Assembly (NCBI GenBank): GCA_943737045.1
Contig: CALSFV010000397.1
Coordinates: 154,428-218,427, forward strand
DNA: 64,000 bases
Reading direction: 5' to 3'
Origin: Parapristionchus giblindavisi
Taxonomy: Eukaryota; Nematoda; Chromadorea; Rhabditida; Diplogasteridae
The position numbers were made by a program, and so were the translations under genes. Shown one piece after another: positions 50,202 through 64,000 of the stretch. How positions within the stretch are numbered: position 1 is the stretch's first letter; each line of letters opens with the position of its first letter. Under the pieces are notes generated by a model that saw only the letters and a list, made by a program, of their open reading frames with translations, made no database searches and had not been told where the DNA came from.

Positions 50202-51069
50202 GAATGACAAAATTAACATGAGTAGCCACGAGTTACAGTTGTTTCATATTTTCCAATAATGTAGGTATAATAAAATGCATACCATTTATATCGCCATGTG
50301 CGCTATCTTGTGCTTGAATTTCCTCAGATTGATATTAGAAGAGGTCACCCATGAGACCAGTTTAGCCGAATATAAGACGATAAGAAATCAATCTGGAAAT
50401 CATATTGTATAGATATTTAATACTTTTTATGAATAATTCTCTAGATATTGGTTCATTTATTGATCTCATATTGAATCTCCAACACTCGTTATCTTGTCTT
50501 GATATTGCGTACGGAATCTTCCATAGCGCCAAAGAGAAATAGCAACTAGTGAGCGATCGAAAACTGCTTCTAAGTTCGACATAACACGAAAAAAGTAAAT
50601 GAATTAAGAAATCAATACAACTCACGCTGTGTGATTCCCATAGCTAGCGGTTGACAGTATTAATCGACCTTCATTCCGCGCCTCTACATTACGAGTTCCT
50701 ATAAAGCTCAGAATTAAACCGATAATATTGATTTAGAACTACTCTTCAATCTAATATCATACCTGGCTTCAGCACCTCCACATCCTGCTTGAACAATTCG
50801 TGTCATTCACATTGAGTAGCTGCAAATTTGAACTTTCCCATGTTACAACAACATGAATGAGAAACGAAACAACTGTAGCATACAACAAATGGATATATGC
50901 ATCTTCTAGTTCAATGTAACAACGTGATACGAAAATATGAAATATCTATCGATAATAAACTATTATTTCATCGTAAAAATATAAATTAAAACGTGCTCCC
51001 TCCTTATAATCAAACACGCACGTAAATTAAACGCGCAAAGCAAAATCCTTTGCGCATTTGTAGTACTTG
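50202..51069. other. Interior of the 2.03-kb element, no gene supported
   Basis: The only long frame is 87 codons on the minus strand (50362-50625). I do not recognise it and find no repeat-family motif in it. A perfect 8-bp hairpin gcgcaaag/ctttgcgc lies at 51033-51055. Confidence 0.5.
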
Positions 51070-51165
51070 ATCCGAATCTGATCAGATCTGATCAGATTCT
51101 GATTTCATCTGATCAGATTCAAACGTGGTCAAATTCCTGATCTGACATTGATCGAATTACCTGAG

Positions 51166-54100
51166 TTAATCAATCAATATGATGCGTGAAGGACCTCATA
51201 CTTGTCGAAAGACTCGGTCTGAAACAATAACTATATAATTAAATCCATTATATTCGTCTTCAGCACAAATACAGTTTCATAATACGACACAGTACTGAGA
51301 GAAGATCAAAGATTAAAATCACAACAACACGTAAACATCTTTATTCGGTATCGGCCAATCAATAATTCACTGTATTACCTTGTCGAGTTTACATCGCTGT
51401 TGATCAATCAATATGATGCGTGAAGGACCTCATACTTTTCGAAAGACTCGGTCTGAAACAGTAACTATATAATAAAATCCATTATATTCTTCTTCAGCAC
51501 AAATACAGTATCATAATACGATACAGTACTGAGAGAAGATCAAAGATTAAAATCACAACAACACGTAAACATCTTTATTCGGTATCGGCCAATCAATAAT
51601 TCACTGTATTACCTTGTAGATTTTACATCGTTGTTAATCAATCAATATGATGCTTGAAGGACCTCATACTTGTCGAAAGACTCGGCTTGAAATAATAACT
51701 ATATAATTAAATCCATTATATTCGTCTTCAGCAGAAACACAGTATCATAATACGATACAGTACTGAGAGATTAAAGATTGAAATCACAACAACACGTAAA
51801 CATCTTTATTCGGTATCGGTCAATCAATAATTCACTGTATTACCTTGTCGAGTTTACGTCGTTGTTGATCAATCAATATGATGCGTGAAGGACCTCATAC
51901 TTTTCGAAAGACTCGGTCTGAAACAGTAACTATATAATTACATCCATTATATTCGTCTTCAGCACAAATACAGTTTCATAATACGATACAGTACTGAGAG
52001 AAGATCAAAGATTAAAATCACAACAACACGTAAACATCTTTATTCGGTATCGGTCAATCAATAATTCACTGTATTACCTTGTAGATTTTACATCGTTGTT
52101 AATCAATCAATATGATGCGTGAAGGACCTCATACTTGTCGAAAGACTCGGTCTGAAACAATAACTATATAATTAAATCCATTATATTCGTCTTCAGCAGA
52201 AACACAGTATCATAATACGATACAGTACTGAGAGATCAAAGATTGAAATCACAACAACACGTAAACATCTTTATTCGGTATCCGTCAATCAATAATTCAC
52301 TCTATTACCTTGTCGAGTTTACATCGTTGTTGATCAATCAATATGATGCGTGAAGGACCTCATACTTTTCGAAAGACTCGGTCTGAAACAGTAACTATAT
52401 AATTAAATCCATTATATTCGTCTTCAGTACAAATACAGTATCATAATACGATACAGTACTGAGAGAAGATCAAAGATTAAAATCACAACAACACGTAAAC
52501 ATCTTTATTCGGTATCGGCCAATCAATAATTCACTGTATTACCTTGTAGATTTTACATCGTTGTTAATCAATCAATATGATGCGTGAAGGACCTCATACT
52601 TGTCGAAAGACTCGGTTTGAAATAATAACTATATAATTAAATCCATTATATTCGTCTTCAGCACACATACAGTATCATAATACGATACAGTACTGAGAGA
52701 AGATCAAAGATTAAAATCACAACAACACGTAAACATCTTTATTCGGTATCGGTCAATCAATAATTCACTGTATTACCTTGTCGAGTTTACATCGTTGTTG
52801 ATCAATCAATATGATGCGTGAAGGACCTCATACTTTTCGAAAGACTCGGTCTGAAACAGTAACTATATAATAAAATCCATTATATTCTTCTTCAGCACAA
52901 ATACAGTATCATAATACGATACAGTACTGAGAGAAGATCAAAGATTAAAATCACAACAACGCGTAAACATCTTTATTCGGTATCGGCCAATCAATAATTC
53001 ACTGTATTACCTTGTAGATTTTACATCGTTGTTAATCAATCAATATGATGCGTGAAGGACCTCATACTTGTCGAAAGACTCGGCTTGAAATAATAACTAT
53101 ATAATTAAATCCATTATATTCGTCTTCAGCAGAAACACAGTATCATAATACGATACAGTACTGAGAGATTAAAGATTGAAATCACAACAACACGTAAACA
53201 TCTTTATTCGGTATCGGTCAATCAATAATTCACTGTATTACCTTGTCGAGTTTACGTCGTTGTTGATCAATCAATATGATGCGTGAAGGACCTCATACTT
53301 TTCGAAAGACTCGGTCTGAAACAGTAACTATATAATTACATCCATTATATTCGTCTTCAGCACAAATACAGTTTCATAATACGATACAGTACTGAGAGAA
53401 GATCAAAGATTAAAATCACAACAACACGTAAACATCTTTATTCGGTATCGGTCAATCAATAATTCACTGTATTACCTTGTAGATTTTACATCGTTGTTAA
53501 TCAATCAATATGATGCGTGAAGGACCTCATACTTGTCGAAAGACTCGGTCTGAAACAATAACTATATAATTAAATCCATTATATTCGTCTTCAGCACAAA
53601 TACAGTTTCATAATACGACACAGTACTGAGAGAAGATCAAAGACTAAAATCACAACAACACGTAAACATCTTTATTCGGTATCGGCCAATCAATAATTCA
53701 CTGTATTACCTTGTCGAGTTTACATCGCTGTTGATCAATCAATATGATGCGTGAAGGACCTCATACTTTTCGAAAGACTCGGTCTGAAACAGTAACTATA
53801 TAATAAAATCCATTATATTCTTCTTCAGCACAAATACAGTATCATAATACGATACAGTACTGAGAGAAGATCAAAGATTAAAATCACAACAACACGTAAA
53901 CATCTTTATTCGGTATCGGCCAATCAATAATTCACTGTATTACCTTGTAGATTTTACATCGTTGTTAATCAATCAATATGATGCGTGAAGGACCTCATAC
54001 TTGTCGAAAGACTCGGCTTGAAATAATAACTATATAATTAAATCCATTATATTCGTCTTCAGCAGAAACACAGTATCATAATACGATACAGTACTGAGAG

Positions 54101-57100
54101 ATTAAAGATTGAAATCACAACAACACGTAAACATCTTTATTCGGTATCGGTCAATCAATAATTCACTGTATTACCTTGTCGAGTTTACGTCGTTGTTGAT
54201 CAATCAATATGATGCGTGAAGGACCTCATACTTTTCGAAAGACTCGGTCTGAAACAGTAACTATATAATTACATCCATTATATTCGTCTTCAGCACAAAT
54301 ACAGTTTCATAATACGATACAGTACTGAGAGAAGATCAAAGATTAAAATCACAACAACACGTAAACATCTTTATTCGGTATCGGTCAATCAATAATTCAC
54401 TGTATTACCTTGTAGATTTTACATCGTTGTTAATCAATCAATATGATGCGTGAAGGACCTCATACTTGTCGAAAGACTCGGTCTGAAACAATAACTATAT
54501 AATTAAATCCATTATATTCGTCTTCAGCAGAAACACAGTATCATAATACGATACAGTACTGAGAGATCAAAGATTGAAATCACAACAACACGTAAACATC
54601 TTTATTCGGTATCCGTCAATCAATAATTCACTCTATTACCTTGTCGAGTTTACATCGCTGTTGATCAATCAATATGATTCGTAAAGGACCTCATACTTGT
54701 CGAAAGACTCGGTTTGAAATAATAACTATATAATTAAATCCATTATATTCGTCTTCAGCAGAAACACAGTATAATAATACGATACAGTACTGAGAGATTA
54801 AAGATTGAAATCACAACAACACGTAAACATCTTTATTCGGTATCGGTCAATCAATAATTCACTGTATTACCTTGTCGAGTTTACGTCGTTGTTGATCAAT
54901 CAATTTGATGCGTGAAGGACCTCATACTTGTCGAAAGACTCGGCTTGAAATAATAACTATATAATTAAATCCATTATATTCGTCTTCAGCAGAAACACAG
55001 TATCATAATACGATACAGTACTGAGAGATTAAAGATTGAAATCACAACAACACGTAAACATCTTTATTCGGTATCGGTCAATCAATAATTCACTGTATTA
55101 CCTTGTCGAGTTTACGTCGTTGTTGATCAATCAATATGATGCGTGAAGGACCTCATACTTTTCGAAAGACTCGGTCTGAAACAGTAACTATATAATTACA
55201 TCCATTATATTCGTCTTCAGCACAAATACAGTTTCATAATACGATACAGTACTGAGAGAAGATCAAAGATTAAAATCACAACAACACGTAAACATCTTTA
55301 TTCGGTATCGGTCAATCAATAATTCACTGTATTACCTTGTAGATTTTACATCGTTGTTAATCAATCAATATGATGCGTGAAGGACCTCATACTTGTCGAA
55401 AGACTCGGTCTGAAACAATAACTATATAATTAAATCCATTATATTCGTCTTCAGCAGAAACACAGTATCATAATACGATACAGTACTGAGAGATCAAAGA
55501 TTGAAATCACAACAACACGTAAACATCTTTATTCGGTATCCGTCAATCAATAATTCACTCTATTACCTTGTCGAGTTTACATCGCTGTTGATCAATCAAT
55601 ATGATTCGTAAAGGACCTCATACTTGTCGAAAGACTCGGTTTGAAATAATAACTATATAATTAAATCCATTATATTCGTCTTCAGCAGAAACACAGTATA
55701 ATAATACGATACAGTACTGAGAGATTAAAGATTGAAATCACAACAACACGTAAACATCTTTATTCGGTATCGGTCAATCAATAATTCACTGTATTACCTT
55801 GTCGAGTTTACGTCGTTGTTGATCAATCAATTTGATGCGTGAAGGACCTCATACTTGTCGAAAGACTCGGCTTGAAATAATAACTATATAATTAAATCCA
55901 TTATATTCGTCTTCAGCAGAAACACAGTATCATAATACGATACAGTACTGAGAGATTAAAGATTAAAATCACAACAACACGTAAACATCTTTATTCGGTA
56001 TCGATCAATCAATAATTCACTGTATTACCTTGTCGAGTTTACGTCGTTGTTGATCAATCAATATGATGCGTGAAGGACCTCATACTTTTCGAAAGACTCG
56101 GTCTGAAACAGTAACTATATAATTACATCCATTATATTCGTCTTCAGCACAAATACAGTTTCATAATACGATACAGTACTGAGAGAAGATCAAAGATTAA
56201 AATCACAACAACACGTAAACATCTTTATTCGGTATCGGTCAATCAATAATTCACTGTATTACCTTGTAGATTTTACATCGTTGTTAATCAATCAATATGA
56301 TGCGTGAAGGACCTCATACTTGTCGAAAGACTCGGTCTGAAACAATAACTATATAATTAAATCCATTATATTCGTCTTCAGCAGAAACACAGTATCATAA
56401 TAGGATACAGTACTGAGAGATCAAAGATTGAAATCACAACAACACGTAAACATCTTTATTCGGTATCCGTCAATCAATAATTCACTCTATTACCTTGTCG
56501 AGTTTACATCGCTGTTGATCAATCAATATGATTCGTAAAGGACCTCATACTTGTCGAAAGACTCGGTTTGAAATAATAACTATATAATTAAATCCATTAT
56601 ATTCGTCTTCAGCAGAAACACAGTATAATAATACGATACAGTACTGAGAGATTAAAGATTGAAATCACAACAACACGTAAACATCTTTATTCGGTATCGG
56701 TCAATCAATAATTCACTGTATTACCTTGTCGAGTTTACGTCGTTGTTGATCAATCAATTTGATGCGTGAAGGACCTCATACTTTTCGAAAGACTCGGTCT
56801 GAAACAGTAACTATATAATTACATCCATTATATTCGTCTTCAGCACAAATACAGTTTCATAATACGATACAGTACTGAGAGAAGATCAAAGATTAAAATC
56901 ACAACAACACGTAAACATCTTTATTCGGTATCGGTCAATCAATAATTCACTGTATTACCTTGTAGATTTTACATCGTTGTTAATCAATCAATATGATGCG
57001 TGAAGGACCTCATACTTGTCGAAAGACTCGGTCTGAAATAATAACTATATAATTAAATCCATTATATTCGTCTTCAGCAGAAACACAGTATAATAATACG

Positions 57101-60100
57101 ATACAGTACTGAGAGATTAAAGATTGAAATCACAACAACACGTAAACATCTTTATTCGGTATCGGTCAATCAATAATTCACTGTATTACCTTGTCGAGTT
57201 TACGTCGTTGTTGATCAATCAATTTGATGCGTGAAGGACCTCATACTTTTCGAAAGACTCGGTCTGAAACAGTAACTATATAATTACATCCATTATATTC
57301 GTCTTCAGCACAAATACAGTTTCATAATACGATACAGTACTGAGAGAAGATCAAAGATTAAAATCACAACAACACGTAAACATCTTTATTCGGTATCGGT
57401 CAATCAATAATTCACTGTATTACCTTGTAGATTTTACATCGTTGTTAATCAATCAATATGATGCGTGAAGGACCTCATACTTGTCGAAAGACTCGGTCTG
57501 AAACAATAACTATATAATTAAATCCATTATATTCGTCTTCAGCAGAAACACAGTATCATAATACGATACAGTACTGAGAGATCAAAGATTGAAATCACAA
57601 CAACACGTAAACATCTTTATTCGGTATCCGTCAATCAATAATTCACTCTATTACCTTGTCGAGTTTACATCGCTGTTGATCAATCAATATGATTCGTAAA
57701 GGACCTCATACTTGTCGAAAGACTCGGTTTGAAATAATAACTATATAATTAAATCCATTATATTCGTCTTCAGCAGAAACACAGTATAATAATACGATAC
57801 AGTACTGAGAGATTAAAGATTGAAATCACAACAACACGTAAACATCTTTATTCGGTATCGGTCAATCAATAATTCACTGTATTACCTTGTCGAGTTTACG
57901 TCGTTGTTGATCAATCAATTTGATGCGTGAAGGACCTCATACTTTTCGAAAGACTCGGTCTGAAACAGTAACTATATAATTACATCCATTATATTCGTCT
58001 TCAGCACAAATACAGTTTCATAATACGATACAGTACTGAGAGAAGATCAAAGATTAAAATCACAACAACACGTAAACATCTTTATTCGGTATCGGTCAAT
58101 CAATAATTCACTGTATTACCTTGTAGATTTTACATCGTTGTTAATCAATCAATATGATGCGTGAAGGACCTCATACTTGTCGAAAGACTCGGTCTGAAAC
58201 AATAACTATATAATTAAATCCATTATATTCGTCTTCAGCAGAAACACAGTATCATAATACGATACAGTACTGAGAGATCAAAGATTGAAATCACAACAAC
58301 ACGTAAACATCTTTATTCGGTATCCGTCAATCAATAATTCACTCTATTACCTTGTCGAGTTTACATCGCTGTTGATCAATCAATATGATTCGTAAAGGAC
58401 CTCATACTTGTCGAAAGACTCGGTTTGAAATAATAACTATATAATTAAATCCATTATATTCGTCTTCAGCAGAAACACAGTATAATAATACGATACAGTA
58501 CTGAGAGATTAAAGATTGAAATCACAACAACACGTAAACATCTTTATTCGGTATCGGTCAATCAATAATTCACTGTATTACCTTGTCGAGTTTACGTCGT
58601 TGTTGATCAATCAATTTGATGCGTGAAGGACCTCATACTTTTCGAAAGACTCGGTCTGAAACAGTAACTATATAATTACATCCATTATATTCGTCTTCAG
58701 CACAAATACAGTTTCATAATACGATACAGTACTGAGAGAAGATCAAAGATTAAAATCACAACAACACGTAAACATCTTTATTCGGTATCGGTCAATCAAT
58801 AATTCACTGTATTACCTTGTAGATTTTACATCGTTGTTAATCAATCAATATGATGCGTGAAGGACCTCATACTTGTCGAAAGACTCGGTCTGAAACAATA
58901 ACTATATAATTAAATCCATTATATTCGTCTTCAGCAGAAACACAGTATCATAATACGATACAGTACTGAGAGATCAAAGATTGAAATCACAACAACACGT
59001 AAACATCTTTATTCGGTATCCGTCAATCAATAATTCACTCTATTACCTTGTCGAGTTTACATCGCTGTTGATCAATCAATATGATTCGTAAAGGACCTCA
59101 TACTTGTCGAAAGACTCGGTTTGAAATAATAACTATATAATTAAATCCATTATATTCGTCTTCAGCAGAAACACAGTATAATAATACGATACAGTACTGA
59201 GAGATTAAAGATTGAAATCACAACAACACGTAAACATCTTTATTCGGTATCGGTCAATCAATAATTCACTGTATTACCTTGTCGAGTTTACGTCGTTGTT
59301 GATCAATCAATATGATGCGTGAAGGACCTCATACTTGTCGAAAGACTCGGTCTGAAACAATAACTATATAATTAAATCCATTATATTCGTCTTCAGCACA
59401 AATACAGTTTCATAATACGACACAGTACTGAGAGAAGATCAAAGATTAAAATCACAACAACACGTAAACATCTTTATTCGGTATCGGCCAATCAATAATT
59501 CACTGTATTACCTTGTCGAGTTTACATCGCTGTTGATCAATCAATATGATGCGTGAAGGACCTCATACTTTTCGAAAGACTCGGTCTGAAACAGTAACTA
59601 TATAATAAAATCCATTATATTCTTCTTCAGCACAAATACAGTATCATAATACGATACAGTACTGAGAGAAGATCAAAGATTAAAATCACAACAACACGTA
59701 AACATCTTTATTCGGTATCGGCCAATCAATAATTCACTGTATTACCTTGTAGATTTTACATCGTTGTTAATCAATCAATATGATGCTTGAAGGACCTCAT
59801 ACTTGTCGAAAGACTCGGCTTGAAATAATAACTATATAATTAAATCCATTATATTCGTCTTCAGCAGAAACACAGTATCATAATACGATACAGTACTGAG
59901 AGATTAAAGATTGAAATCACAACAACACGTAAACATCTTTATTCGGTATCGGTCAATCAATAATTCACTGTATTACCTTGTCGAGTTTACGTCGTTGTTG
60001 ATCAATCAATATGATGCGTGAAGGACCTCATACTTTTCGAAAGACTCGGTCTGAAACAGTAACTATATAATTACATCCATTATATTCGTCTTCAGCACAA

Positions 60101-63100
60101 ATACAGTTTCATAATACGATACAGTACTGAGAGAAGATCAAAGATTAAAATCACAACAACACGTAAACATCTTTATTCGGTATCGGTCAATCAATAATTC
60201 ACTGTATTACCTTGTAGATTTTACATCGTTGTTAATCAATCAATATGATGCGTGAAGGACCTCATACTTGTCGAAAGACTCGGTCTGAAACAATAACTAT
60301 ATAATTAAATCCATTATATTCGTCTTCAGCAGAAACACAGTATCATAATACGATACAGTACTGAGAGATCAAAGATTGAAATCACAACAACACGTAAACA
60401 TCTTTATTCGGTATCCGTCAATCAATAATTCACTCTATTACCTTGTCGAGTTTACATCGTTGTTGATCAATCAATATGATGCGTGAAGGAACTCATACTT
60501 TTCGAAAGACTCGGTCTGAAACAGTAACTATATAATTAAATCCATTATATTCGTCTTCAGCACAAATACAGTTTCATAATACGATACAGTACTGAGAGAA
60601 GATCAAAGATTAAAATCACAACAACACGTAAACATCTTTATTCGGTATCGGCCAATCAATAATTCACTGTATTACCTTGTAGATTTTACATCGTTGTTAA
60701 TCAATCAATATGATGCGTGAAGGACCTCATACTTGTCGAAAGACTCGGCTTGAAATAATAACTATATAATTAAATCCATTATATTCGTCTTCAGCAGAAA
60801 CACAGTATCATAATACGATACAGTACTGAGAGATTAAAGATTGAAATCACAACAACACGTAAACATCTTTATTCGGTATCGGTCAATCAATAATTCACTG
60901 TATTACCTTGTCGAGTTTACGTCGTTGTTGATCAATCAATATGATGCGTGAAGGACCTCATACTTTTCGAAAGACTCGGTCTGAAACAGTAACTATATAA
61001 TTACATCCATTATATTCGTCTTCAGCACAAATACAGTTTCATAATACGATACAGTACTGAGAGAAGATCAAAGATTAAAATCACAACAACACGTAAACAT
61101 CTTTATTCGGTATCGGTCAATCAATAATTCACTGTATTACCTTGTAGATTTTACATCGTTGTTAATCAATCAATATGATGCGTGAAGGACCTCATACTTG
61201 TCGAAAGACTCGGTCTGAAACAATAACTATATAATTAAATCCATTATATTCGTCTTCAGCAGAAACACAGTATCATAATACGATACAGTACTGAGAGATC
61301 AAAGATTGAAATCACAACAACACGTAAACATCTTTATTCGGTATCCGTCAATCAATAATTCACTCTATTACCTTGTCGAGTTTACATCGCTGTTGATCAA
61401 TCAATATGATTCGTAAAGGACCTCATACTTGTCGAAAGACTCGGTTTGAAATAATAACTATATAATTAAATCCATTATATTCGTCTTCAGCAGAAACACA
61501 GTATAATAATACGATACAGTACTGAGAGAAGATCAAAGATTAAAATCACAACAACACGTAAACATCTTTATTCGGTATCGGTCAATCAATAATTCACTGT
61601 ATTACCTTGTAGATTTTACATCGTTGTTAATCAATCAATATGATGCGTGAAGGACCTCATACTTGTCGAAAGACTCGGTCTGAAACAATAACTATATAAT
61701 TAAATCCATTATATTCGTCTTCAGCAGAAACACAGTATCATAATACGATACAGTACTGAGAGATCAAAGATTGAAATCACAACAACACGTAAACATCTTT
61801 ATTCGGTATCGGTCAATCAATAATTCACTGTATTACCTTGTAGATTTTACATCGTTGTTAATCAATCAATATGATGCGTGAAGGACCTCATACTTGTCGA
61901 AAGACTCGGTCTGAAACAATAACTATATAATTAAATCCATTATATTCGTCTTCAGCAGAAACACAGTATCATAATACGATACAGTACTGAGAGATCAAAG
62001 ATTGAAATCACAACAACACGTAAACATCTTTATTCGGTATCGGTCAATCAATAATTCACTGTATTACCTTGTAGATTTTACATCGTTGTTAATCAATCAA
62101 TATGATGCGTGAAGGACCTCATACTTGTCGAAAGACTCGGCTTGAAATAATAACTATATAATTAAATCCATTATATTCGTCTTCAGCAGAAACACAGTAT
62201 CATAATACGATACAGTACTGAGAGATTAAAGATTGAAATCACAACAACACGTAAACATCTTTATTCGGTATCGGTCAATCAATAATTCACTGTATTACCT
62301 TGTCGAGTTTACGTCGTTGTTGATCAATCAATATGATGCGTGAAGGACCTCATACTTTTCGAAAGACTCGGTCTGAAACAGTAACTATATAATTACATCC
62401 ATTATATTCGTCTTCAGCACAAATACAGTTTCATAATACGATACAGTACTGAGAGAAGATCAAAGATTAAAATCACAACAACACGTAAACATCTTTATTC
62501 GGTATCGGTCAATCAATAATTCACTGTATTACCTTGTAGATTTTACATCGTTGTTAATCAATCAATATGATGCGTGAAGGACCTCATACTTGTCGAAAGA
62601 CTCGGTCTGAAACAATAACTATATAATTAAATCCATTATATTCGTCTTCAGCAGAAACACAATATCATAATGCGATACAGTACTGAGAGGTCAAAGATTG
62701 AAATCACAACAACACGTAAACATCTTTATTCGGTATCCGTCAATCAATAATTCACTCTATTACCTTGTCGAGTTTACATCGCTGTTGATCAATCAATATG
62801 ATGCGTAAAGGACCTCATACTTGTCGAAAGACTCGGTTTGAAATAATAACTATATAATTAAATCCATTATATTCGTCTTCAGCAGAAACACAGTATAATA
62901 ATACGATACAGTACTGAGAGAAGATCAAAGATTAAAATCACAACAACACGTAAACATCTTTATTCGGTATCGGCCAATCAATAATTCACTGTATTACCTT
63001 GTAGATTTTACATCGTTGTTAATCAATCAATATGATGCGTGAAGGACCTCATACTTGTCGAAAGACTCGGCTTGAAATAATAACTATATAATTAAATCCA

Positions 63101-64000
63101 TTATATTCGTCTTCAGCAGAAACACAGTATCATAATACGATACAGTACTGAGAGATTAAAGATTGAAATCACAACAACACGTAAACATCTTTATTCGGTA
63201 TCGGTCAATCAATAATTCACTGTATTACCTTGTCGAGTTTACGTCGTTGTTGATCAATCAATATGATGCGTGAAGGACCTCATACTTTTCGAAAGACTCG
63301 GTCTGAAACAGTAACTATATAATTACATCCATTATATTCGTCTTCAGCACAAATACAGTTTCATAATACGATACAGTACTGAGAGAAGATCAAAGATTAA
63401 AATCACAACAACACGTAAACATCTTTATTCGGTATCGGTCAATCAATAATTCACTGTATTACCTTGTAGATTTTACATCGTTGTTAATCAATCAATATGA
63501 TGCGTGAAGGACCTCATACTTGTCGAAAGACTCGGTCTGAAAAAATAACAATATAATTAAATCCATTATATTCATCTTCAGCACAAATACAGTATCATAA
63601 TACGATGCAGTACTGAGAGAAGATCAAAGATTACAATCACAACAACACGTAAACATCTTTATTCGGTATCGGTCAATCAATAATTCACTGTATTACCTTG
63701 TTGAGTTTACATCGTTGTTGATCAATCAATATGATGCGTGAAGGAACTCATACTTTTCGAAAGACTCGGTCTGAAACAGTAACTATATAATTAAATCCAT
63801 TATATTCGTCTTCAGCACAAATACAGTTTCATAATACGATACAGTACTGAGAGAAGATCAAAGATTAAAATCACAACAACACGTAAACATCTTTATTCGG
63901 TATCGGCCAATCAATAATTCACTGTATTACCTTGTAGATTTTACATCGTTGTTAATCAATCAATATGATGCGTGAAGGACCTCATACTTGTCGAAAGACT
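51166..64000 (+). repeat. Satellite block 12, about 55 monomers
   Basis: Continues to the window edge without LINE, SINE or short inserts. About 52,161-59,309 repeats 41,766-48,914 with all marker variants at +10,395. About 51,172-52,347 repeats again at about 59,305-60,480 with offset 8133 (for example the rare gatgcttgaagg at 51651 and 59784). Confidence 0.95.

Larger units (their letters stand above)
49140..51165. mobile_element. 2.03-kb TIR element interrupting the satellite
   Basis: Termini are inverted over 31 bp (49140-49170 and 51135-51165, two mismatches), starting CTCAGGTAATTCGATCAA. The satellite resumes exactly where it stopped (cgttgtt / ttaatc), giving a TT duplication, or GTT if the outer C/G pair is not part of the element. 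Both subterminal zones hold arrays of a tgatcagatcttgattt-like motif. No transposase of its own is visible. A mariner-like element is nested inside. A minus-strand 87-codon frame (50362-50625) is unrecognised. Superfamily not assigned. Confidence 0.87.
15369..64000 (+). repeat. 231/234-bp satellite array (overall span)
   Basis: The monomer recurs at gcgtgaagga with spacings of 231 or 234 bp (15391, 15622, 15856, 16087, 16321...). Two types dominate. Type A (231 bp) has cttgtcgaaag, cagcagaaacac and gattgaaatc. Type B (234 bp) has cttttcgaaag, cagcacaaatac and agatcaaagattaaaatc. They often alternate as a 465-bp dimer, and hybrids occur. Length minus insertions gives about 160 monomers. The array runs off the right edge. 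Monomers have no open frame. Interruptions are the LINE, SINE and 59-bp passengers and one 2.03-kb element. Location in centromeric or other heterochromatin is inferred only. Confidence 0.98.

Noticed and set aside
50362..50625. 87-codon minus-strand frame as a gene
   Set aside because: No recognisable domain. It lies inside a non-autonomous transposon with no supporting signals.
15369..64000. CRISPR-like array
   Set aside because: The whole 231/234-bp unit is repeated with no variable spacers, no cas genes are nearby, and the setting is eukaryotic.

Overview
The window looks like AT-rich, gene-poor nuclear DNA of an invertebrate animal. I found no cellular protein-coding gene I could support on either strand. 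What is present is repeat structure: a giant palindrome, nested DNA transposons, low-complexity DNA, and from 15.4 kb to the right edge a satellite array carrying retrotransposon passengers. Animal origin is supported by a CR1-like LINE 3' end, a tRNA-derived SINE with pol III A and B boxes, and a mariner-type element. Short blocks of a TTAGGC-type repeat match the nematode telomere motif. That is a hint about the host and not an identification.

Layout. 1-4499: near-perfect palindrome (arms 2187 bp, spacer 125 bp) with TTAGGC-like blocks in each arm. 4500-5090: plain AT-rich DNA. 5095-10152: a 5.06-kb element with 35-bp terminal inverted repeats and an ACAC target duplication. It contains a 357-bp hairpin element with a 9-bp target duplication and several older fold-backs. 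10157-13770: AT-rich DNA ending in three diverged copies of a long direct repeat. 13770-14820: GA/CT-rich repetitive tract. 14820-15368: small minisatellite and two GC-rich hairpins at the satellite border.

15369-64000: about 160 monomers (estimated from length) of a 231/234-bp satellite. It has two monomer types, often alternating as a 465-bp dimer, with higher-order units of 696, 927, 930 and about 8.1-8.4 kb. Between 21.1 and 41.0 kb the array carries ten copies of one 622-bp LINE fragment, nine copies of one 263-bp SINE and five copies of one 59-bp insert. Each kind always sits at the same satellite position, so each was inserted once and then copied by satellite amplification. Four perfect 1894-bp units (32440-40015) carry all three plus two satellite dimers. 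At 49140-51165 a 2.03-kb TIR element, itself hosting a decayed mariner, interrupts the array. It is absent from the duplicated neighbouring segment, so it arrived later.

The most interesting points are the palindrome with telomere-like blocks, the co-amplified LINE/SINE/satellite unit with its combinatorial presence and absence of inserts, and a CENP-B-box-like motif that marks one of the two monomer types. Such arrays are typical of centromeric or other heterochromatin, but the location is inferred. Copy numbers depend on the assembly being right.
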